Source: Megalobrama amblycephala (Eukaryota; Chordata; Actinopteri; Cypriniformes; Xenocyprididae). From it: DNA of 64,000 nucleotides. The notes beneath the pieces are model-generated. The model searched no databases, was not told the origin of the DNA, and saw only the letters and a list, made by a program, of their open reading frames with translations. Made by a program: the position numbers and the translations under genes. Below, in pieces: positions 58,354 to 64,000 of the stretch. The stretch covers positions 4,321,433-4,385,432 of the forward strand of contig NC_063054.1 in assembly GCF_018812025.1 (NCBI RefSeq). Direction: 5' to 3'. Positions within the stretch are counted from its first letter, which is position 1. Each line of letters begins with the position of its first letter.

Positions 58354-59293
58354 TGTAAATGAAAATCATATTTAGGTCACGACTGTCAATTGTTTGTAAG
58401 CTAAATCTGCTGTAAAAGAGCTGTTTAAGCCCATTGTATGAAATGCTTGTCCATGTACCATGTGAACTGGGTAGATGGTAGATTTGTGGCATTCAACAAA
58501 CAAAGGGTCTTATAGTAAATGTGATACTGCATAAATAAATTCTCTCTACAAGTGAAATTCGAAGTCTTTCTCATGCTCATTTTTTGATGATTACTTTAGA
58601 AATGTTTAGAGTCTGTGGGCACATGTGCAGAGTGTTTGAGTCTCTTTCGTCAGGAGGGGCTTGTGTCACAGGACTGAGCATGTGTACTAGCAGCATGTTT
58701 AGCCTCTAGCTGTTTGTAGGGCGTGGGAAGAGAAAATGGAAATTCACTTTTCTCAGAGGGATGTTTTTCACTCACCACAGCTCACTTGTTACTGCTCATA
58801 TGTTTCCTTTCTTTTTATGGTAATCACATAATCTGTAAAATAAACTATGCGATTTTGACGCAAGTTTAAACTAAAGTTTAATGGTAATGAGAATATGGAG
58901 ACATGGACTATAAAACTTTTTTATTATTATGCAGATGTTACTAAACACTAAATATGGGTAAGTAAATAAAATGGTGAGTAAATAAAACAATTAAAATGGT
59001 AGGTTTAATAAGGCTCAGATAAGAGATTACATGGTTTAAATCAAATTGTAAGAATAGTCTCAGTGACAAATTTACATCACAAGTTCATGCAGTTTTATTT
59101 TTATCAAGGTGCCAACATATTGTGAAATATTTCTTGCATAAGCCACCAAAACAAAAACTGCATATGAGGAAATACATCACAACATTTTTTGCACTTTATA
59201 CCAATACACAAAGGGGGGAAAAAAAGATTAATTTCATTGTCATAGTGACAAAACTATTATATATATATTACAGCTGACTAATTTTCTTATCTA
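58354..59293. other. Intergenic, no feature seen
   Basis: AT-rich; no supported gene or repeat boundary. Confidence 0.4.
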
Positions 59294-59301
59294 CTTATGG
59301 G

Positions 59302-60099
59302 CAGTGTTGGGGAAAGTTACTTTTAAAAGTAATGCATCTTTGCGTTATCCCTAAAAAAGTAACAACGTTACTTCGTTACTTTTTATAAAAGTAATGCGTT
59401 ACTACTTTTGCGTTACTTTTTCTCACCGGGGGCTGGGCTTGCTTGTTTGTTTGTTTTTATAACAACAAAAAAGTTTATTTTTGGCAAAAAAAGCCCTTAC
59501 ACCAAAATGAAATCAATAAGCTCAGGCTGAAGGAAAAGCATTTTACACCTGTAAGTAGAGGGCATCAAACAAATTTTCAGTGTGCTGCCGTTCTGGATTT
59601 AGGTGAACAGGGAAGGAAGTCAGTTCTTATTTCTATCTAATCTAAAGATTTCTGAAATTAGAGGCTGATTAGATATATTGAAGGTCAGCAGCAAAGACAT
59701 TGGTTAATAATTGAGATTAAATACAAAATATATTTGTGTAATTTAATATAGTGAATTATTACAGGTTTGCAAAAATTCAATTGCATTTCACTGATTTTTT
59801 ATTCATTTTGAGAAATACTGAATGATTTCGTGCAAGTGAGATGAGTAAATGCAGTTCACATTTAGCAGAACTACAATAACCATCATGCTTACACAGCGCA
59901 CACAATATCTCTGCACTTTATTTCTCTAAACATGGGGACAACATGTCATCAATAAATGTGAAAAAGTAACTTGCGTTACTTATTTGAAAAAGTAACTTAG
60001 ATATTTTGTTGTAAATTGGAAAAGTAATGCTTACTTTACTAGTTACTTGAAAAAGTTCTGATTACAACTCAAGTTACTGTAATGTTACCCCCAACACTG
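59302..60099. mobile_element. hAT-like MITE (CAGTGTTGGGG ends) with perfect 8-bp duplication
   Basis: CTTATGGG at 59294-59301 is exactly repeated at 60100-60107. Ends CAGTGTTGGGG and CCCCCAACACTG are inverted. The subterminal regions are rich in AAAGTAACTT / GCGTTACTTT words. 798 bp, non-autonomous. Confidence 0.95.
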
Positions 60100-60107
60100 C
60101 TTATGGG

Positions 60108-61763
60108 TCACATCTTATTCAACCAATAAACCTAAATTATTTTGTTAGAGCTTTTCAAACATCTTGTAAGGTGAACAGGGTGTTGAAAGAGGATCTACAA
60201 AATAGTGGTCCACAAAGCAGTGGGACAGGCAGAGACTGTATATCTGTCATTAAACAATGAGGGCTGCTTGTTCCAGCTGGTGGCGGAAGCTGTTTGCACA
60301 ACCCTGCACCATCACTCTGCTCTCATTCGAGTAGAAACGACTCATTTACTTCCACTCTCAGTGCTGCTGTCACCGTCACCTACCATCAGCTGAGAAGCAG
60401 CATTGTTTGTCCTGATCTTTAAATGTTGTTGTCTAAAATTGTGACATGTACCCACAAAATGACAAGACGTCTGACAAACTCAGAATCGTGTAGAGATTAA
60501 AAATGACTCCAATATCATTTTAAATAGCTTTTTTTTTGTAGATTTGTACTTGATTTCTACATTTTCTGAAGAGAATTTGAGTGCTTGAGAGAGAATTGCC
60601 ACCACAATGCAAGGTGTTGATCTGACTGGGGTTTTTTGCACAATGGTTGCTAAAGTGTTCTGAGTGTTGTTTTTTTAAACATGTTGCTATGTGGTTGCTA
60701 AAGTGTTCTGAGTGGTTTTTGACACAATCCTGTGCCGATGCAAGGTGTTCTTTTTATCACGTCACTGTGCAGTTGCTACTGTGTTCACAGTGCTTTAGTG
60801 AGCAAGATGTGTTGTAGAAAAGGTCTTCTGAGTGGCTTTTTTTCACACAGCTGTGGTATTCTAAGGCGTTTTAGCATGTTGCGATGTGGTTACTAAGTGT
60901 TTTGAGTAGATTTTTGTGTGTGGTTATGCTTTTGTTAAGGTTTTGTTTTCGTTTTTAACATCATTGTGGTTTGTATCATTTGAAAATAATGCATCACTGT
61001 TTCCTCAAAAATATTAAACAGCAAAAACCACTTACAAATTATAATGATTTCTGAAGGACTGAAATCCAGCTTTGCCATCACAGGAATAAATTACATTTTA
61101 AATTTTATCAAAATAGAAAACAATTATTTTAAATCGTAATAATCTCTCACAATGCTACTGTTTTTACTGTATTGTTGATTAAATAAATGCAGCCTTGGTG
61201 AGCATAAGGTAGGGTGATTATGATTTCACTTTTTAACTTTAGTTAGTCTAATGTTGCTGTTTGAGCATAAATGACATTTGCAAAGTTAAGATACTCAAAG
61301 TTCAATGCAAAGGGAGATATTTTCTTTTACAGAAATCACTTTTTAAGGACTACATATAAGGTCTAAAGACTATAAATTTATCCACTAAACATTTCGAAAC
61401 ATCCAGTTGCATTCTAAAAGTTTTAACTTCTTCCCGAGTCTCTCCATCAGTGTCCGACTCCGTTTTGAACAATGTAAGGCTGAACACTGTTACTGACAAC
61501 CCTCATTTTGGCTGCATGAGATTCTCCAGCTTTGTTGTTGTTGAGCAACGAAGTGTGAGCTGTTAAAGCTCCGCCCTCTTCTGGAAAGGGGGCTGGGAGC
61601 AGCAGCTGATTTGCATTTAAAGGGACACACACAAAAACGGCATGTTTTTGCTCACATCCAAATAAGGGCAAATTTGACAAACTTTTTTTTTATTTTGAGC
61701 TAAAAATTCACAGACACCATATATTACATCTTGTGAAAAGAGGCATAATAGGTCCCCTTAAAA
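60108..61763. other. Intergenic with diverged tandem-like repeat and a MITE end
   Basis: 60630-60910 repeats GGTTGCTAAAGTGTTCTGAG-like words several times with divergence. About 61320-61760 is half of a MITE ending GCATAATAGGTCCCCTTAA on the plus strand. No gene supported. Confidence 0.45.
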
Positions 61764-61771
61764 AATCATTA

Positions 61772-62014
61772 GGTAACACTTCATTTTAGGGTCATTTAAC
61801 TAGTTGCTTATTAGTATGAATATTACTAGAATATTGGCTATTTCTTAGTACGTATTAAGCACATATTAATGCCTTATTCTGCATTCTTAATTGTACCCAA
61901 TACCTAAACTTAACAACTAACTTACTAACTATTAATAAGCAGTAAATTAGGAGTTTATTGAGGGAAAAGTCGTAGTTAATAGTTTATATGTGTTCCCTAT
62001 ACTAAAATGTTACC
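61772..62014. mobile_element. GGTAACAC-type MITE with perfect 8-bp duplication
   Basis: AATCATTA at 61764-61771 recurs at 62015-62022. Ends GGTAACACTTCATTTTAGGG and TAAAATGTTACC are inverted. 243 bp. Confidence 0.93.
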
Positions 62015-62383
62015 AATCATTATTATTCCAAACATTTTGACTGGTAGTGTATAGTGATCAACGCAGCAAATTTTCAAAGTTTAACAAATGTGTGAAATAA
62101 GAAATTCCAGATCATGCTTATTCCTACTGAAATGATTGTATTTTGCCTGCGTAATTAAGTGTCTGACATTCTGGTCTCTGTATATTGCTCAGGCTCCTCC
62201 TTCAATTTATTTATTTGCAAGTTTAATCCACTAGACAAACATCTAAAGTCTAATAGCTTAAAAAACAGCATAAATAAGTATAACTTCAACTAATAGACTG
62301 TAAATAATCTCCCATGTACTGTATGTTGTCTAGTAATTACTCTCTGTATAAGTAGGTTTAAGTTAACTACTCACTACTAAGTG

Positions 62384-62438
<55 letters not shown>

Positions 62439-62440
62439 AA
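62384..62440. repeat. (GAAA)n microsatellite
   Basis: About 14 GAAA units followed by diverged copies. Confidence 0.95.
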
Positions 62441-62442
62441 AA

Positions 62443-63442
62443 AGGAAAAAGAATCTCACTAACCTGTATGTCTTGACAGCTAAAGCCAGAATATGCTAAC
62501 ACACCTACACATGTGTGGTCAGCAAGAACACACAGAAAGTGTGTGACGTCCAGGTAGTGGGTAAGAGGGGCACCCTAAGCGTGACACAGGGTGGACGTCA
62601 GGCTGAGCACAGCACATTCCACGAGCTCCATGCAGGCGGTCGTCGGTGTCCACTCCCATAGTGCTCTGCCTGACATGTTTCCACTACTTTTACTGCCCGT
62701 CAAGACCGTACCAAAGCCAGACTCGGGACTAAGACTTTCCCTTGGATATCTCCAGTTCTGGATGCAGCTCGTGCCATGTCTTTGCTCCTCGATTCTAGAA
62801 GGCCCAAGAACTGTGAAATGAGATCCAAACCGGCTGATTCAGAGAATGACGAGGCTGGAAAGCAAACCAAAGAAACCCAACGACAGCCTCTCTCAATGGT
62901 TTTGAGAGAGGAAAAGAGGCTCTAGTCAGTGCAGGGTCTGCTTTGGTTACTTCAGCAATCTGTCAGTTCATTTCAGAGCAGACAGAGGGCAGGGAAGTCC
63001 AACCTTGGGATCTGAGATACAGCTCTCTCCACTTCCCACGCTCTTCCATCAATGCACTCACCCTCGTAAAGATCCGTCCCCAGAGAAGTGTTTGCTCCCT
63101 TCCTCTGGCTGCTTCTGTTGATAAGGATGGAGTCTCATTCACAGTTTATGTGTTGGAGAGGTGGGCCGTCTTTATGGTCCTCCACACAGGTGTTACTGTG
63201 GCAACAGGAGCTTGGACTGCTTTGCCATTTCCCAACATTAATTTTCTTTGCCCTGCACTCTCCTATGTATATACTGATGTTTTTTAAAAGCATACTTGGA
63301 CATTTCAGTTAGTCATGTTAGATTTCAAAACACATTTCAAATGTATTTTGAAAAAAAAAAGCTAACTCTAATCACAATGCTTGCAAAGCAGCCCACATAT
63401 TTCTGCATTTGATTAAACTGTAACAACTTGAGCTATTTCCAT
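62443..63442. other. Intergenic, GC-richer unexplained block
   Basis: 62560-63250 is higher in GC and lower in simple repeats than its surroundings. Open frames (62591-62821 and 62943-63287, plus) have no recognised similarity. It could be untranslated sequence of a neighbouring gene or a conserved non-coding block. Confidence 0.35.
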
Positions 63443-63446
63443 TTAA

Positions 63447-64000
63447 AGGTGCACTATGTAACTTTTTTTTTTTGTTCAATATACTTGAAAGTATACTTTC
63501 TTAGTTTTAGTTAGTTTTAGTTTAAACTAACCCTAACCACTCTTGAAAATCATGAACAAAACTATGCAATGTAAAAGAGGAAACAATTTAGAATACATTA
63601 AATACACATTCACATCTATCCTTTCTCCAAAACTGTTTTTGTCTTACCCTGATTCCCTATGGTAAGCCTATTAGTGTTTATATTTTAGACCTGACAGGAT
63701 GGTTTTTGTGGGAAATGGCGTACTTGCGTCACTCGCCCGTGCATTTCTTGTCATATCCGTAATTAGAGAAAAGTGGCTCCAGCTGCTTTGATGTGTGTAT
63801 GGTGTGGGAGTGGCATTGGTTAGTTGTCACAAGCAAGAAAGTTTGACATAGCGCATCTAAATCTCCAACCTCCAGGGAATCACCCGTTTTAAACAAACGC
63901 TGAACAGAGAAGAGTCTGCTGGCAAAACGAAAATGCGACAGAGCTTGTAATAAAACAAGAATCAACATTGGCTTGGCTTTTTGGGGATGGTGTTTTTATT
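63447..64000. mobile_element. TTAA element end (AGGTGCACTATGTAAC), partial
   Basis: TTAA at 63443-63446 is followed by AGGTGCACTATGTAAC, nearly the same end as the element at 57380. No matching right end occurs before the window ends, so the true extent is unknown. Confidence 0.45.

Overview
The window reads as nuclear DNA of a teleost fish, most likely a cyprinid. It is AT-rich, its exons are bounded by GT/AG splice sites, and nearly all of its bulk is DNA transposons, MITEs, LINE 3' tails and LTR debris of the kinds known from carp-like fish. Only two host genes are supported, both on the minus strand. Family identities come from recognised motifs, not database searches.

Gene 1 is a BCL11 zinc-finger transcription factor, best matched to bcl11b. 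Coding exon 1 (21485-21548) carries the N-terminal MSRRKQ motif. An intron of about 8.1 kb (13343-21484) leads to exon 2 (13342 downward), which carries the CCHC finger and is cut by a 1000-N assembly gap (12150-13149). No later exon is visible in the 12 kb left of the gap. A CpG-containing block with a long GT repeat lies upstream of exon 1.

Gene 2 (49232-50095) is a complete single-coding-exon claudin, closest to claudin-20. It has the W-GLW-C-C signature, four membrane segments and a C-terminal PDZ ligand, but an unusually long Gln/Glu/Lys-rich cytoplasmic tail. Possible non-coding 5' exons lie at 50096-50234 and 50768-50820.

The rest is layered mobile DNA. 1-12 kb: a TTAA-flanked element with a broken THAP exon, a 3.5 kb inverted-repeat element carrying a decayed multi-exon gene, and a piggyBac-like relic. 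24-31 kb: MITEs and a minus-strand LTR element (29133-31069) with a 5-bp target duplication. 31-40 kb: a Tc1 element split by a 3.5 kb hAT element and by a LINE 3' end that in turn holds a second copy of the decayed gene. 41-44 kb: a piggyBac-like element inside a TTAA-flanked element inside an older repeat. 46-64 kb: hAT-like MITEs with 8-bp duplications, a 1.7 kb fold-back element and several TTAA-flanked elements.

I found no operon-like or defence-like system, no CRISPR array, and no tRNA or rRNA gene. The most unusual features are the extended claudin tail, the two transposon-embedded copies of one decayed gene family, and the many TTAA-flanked elements whose ends start with AG. Several elements can be ordered in time because insertion footprints are preserved.
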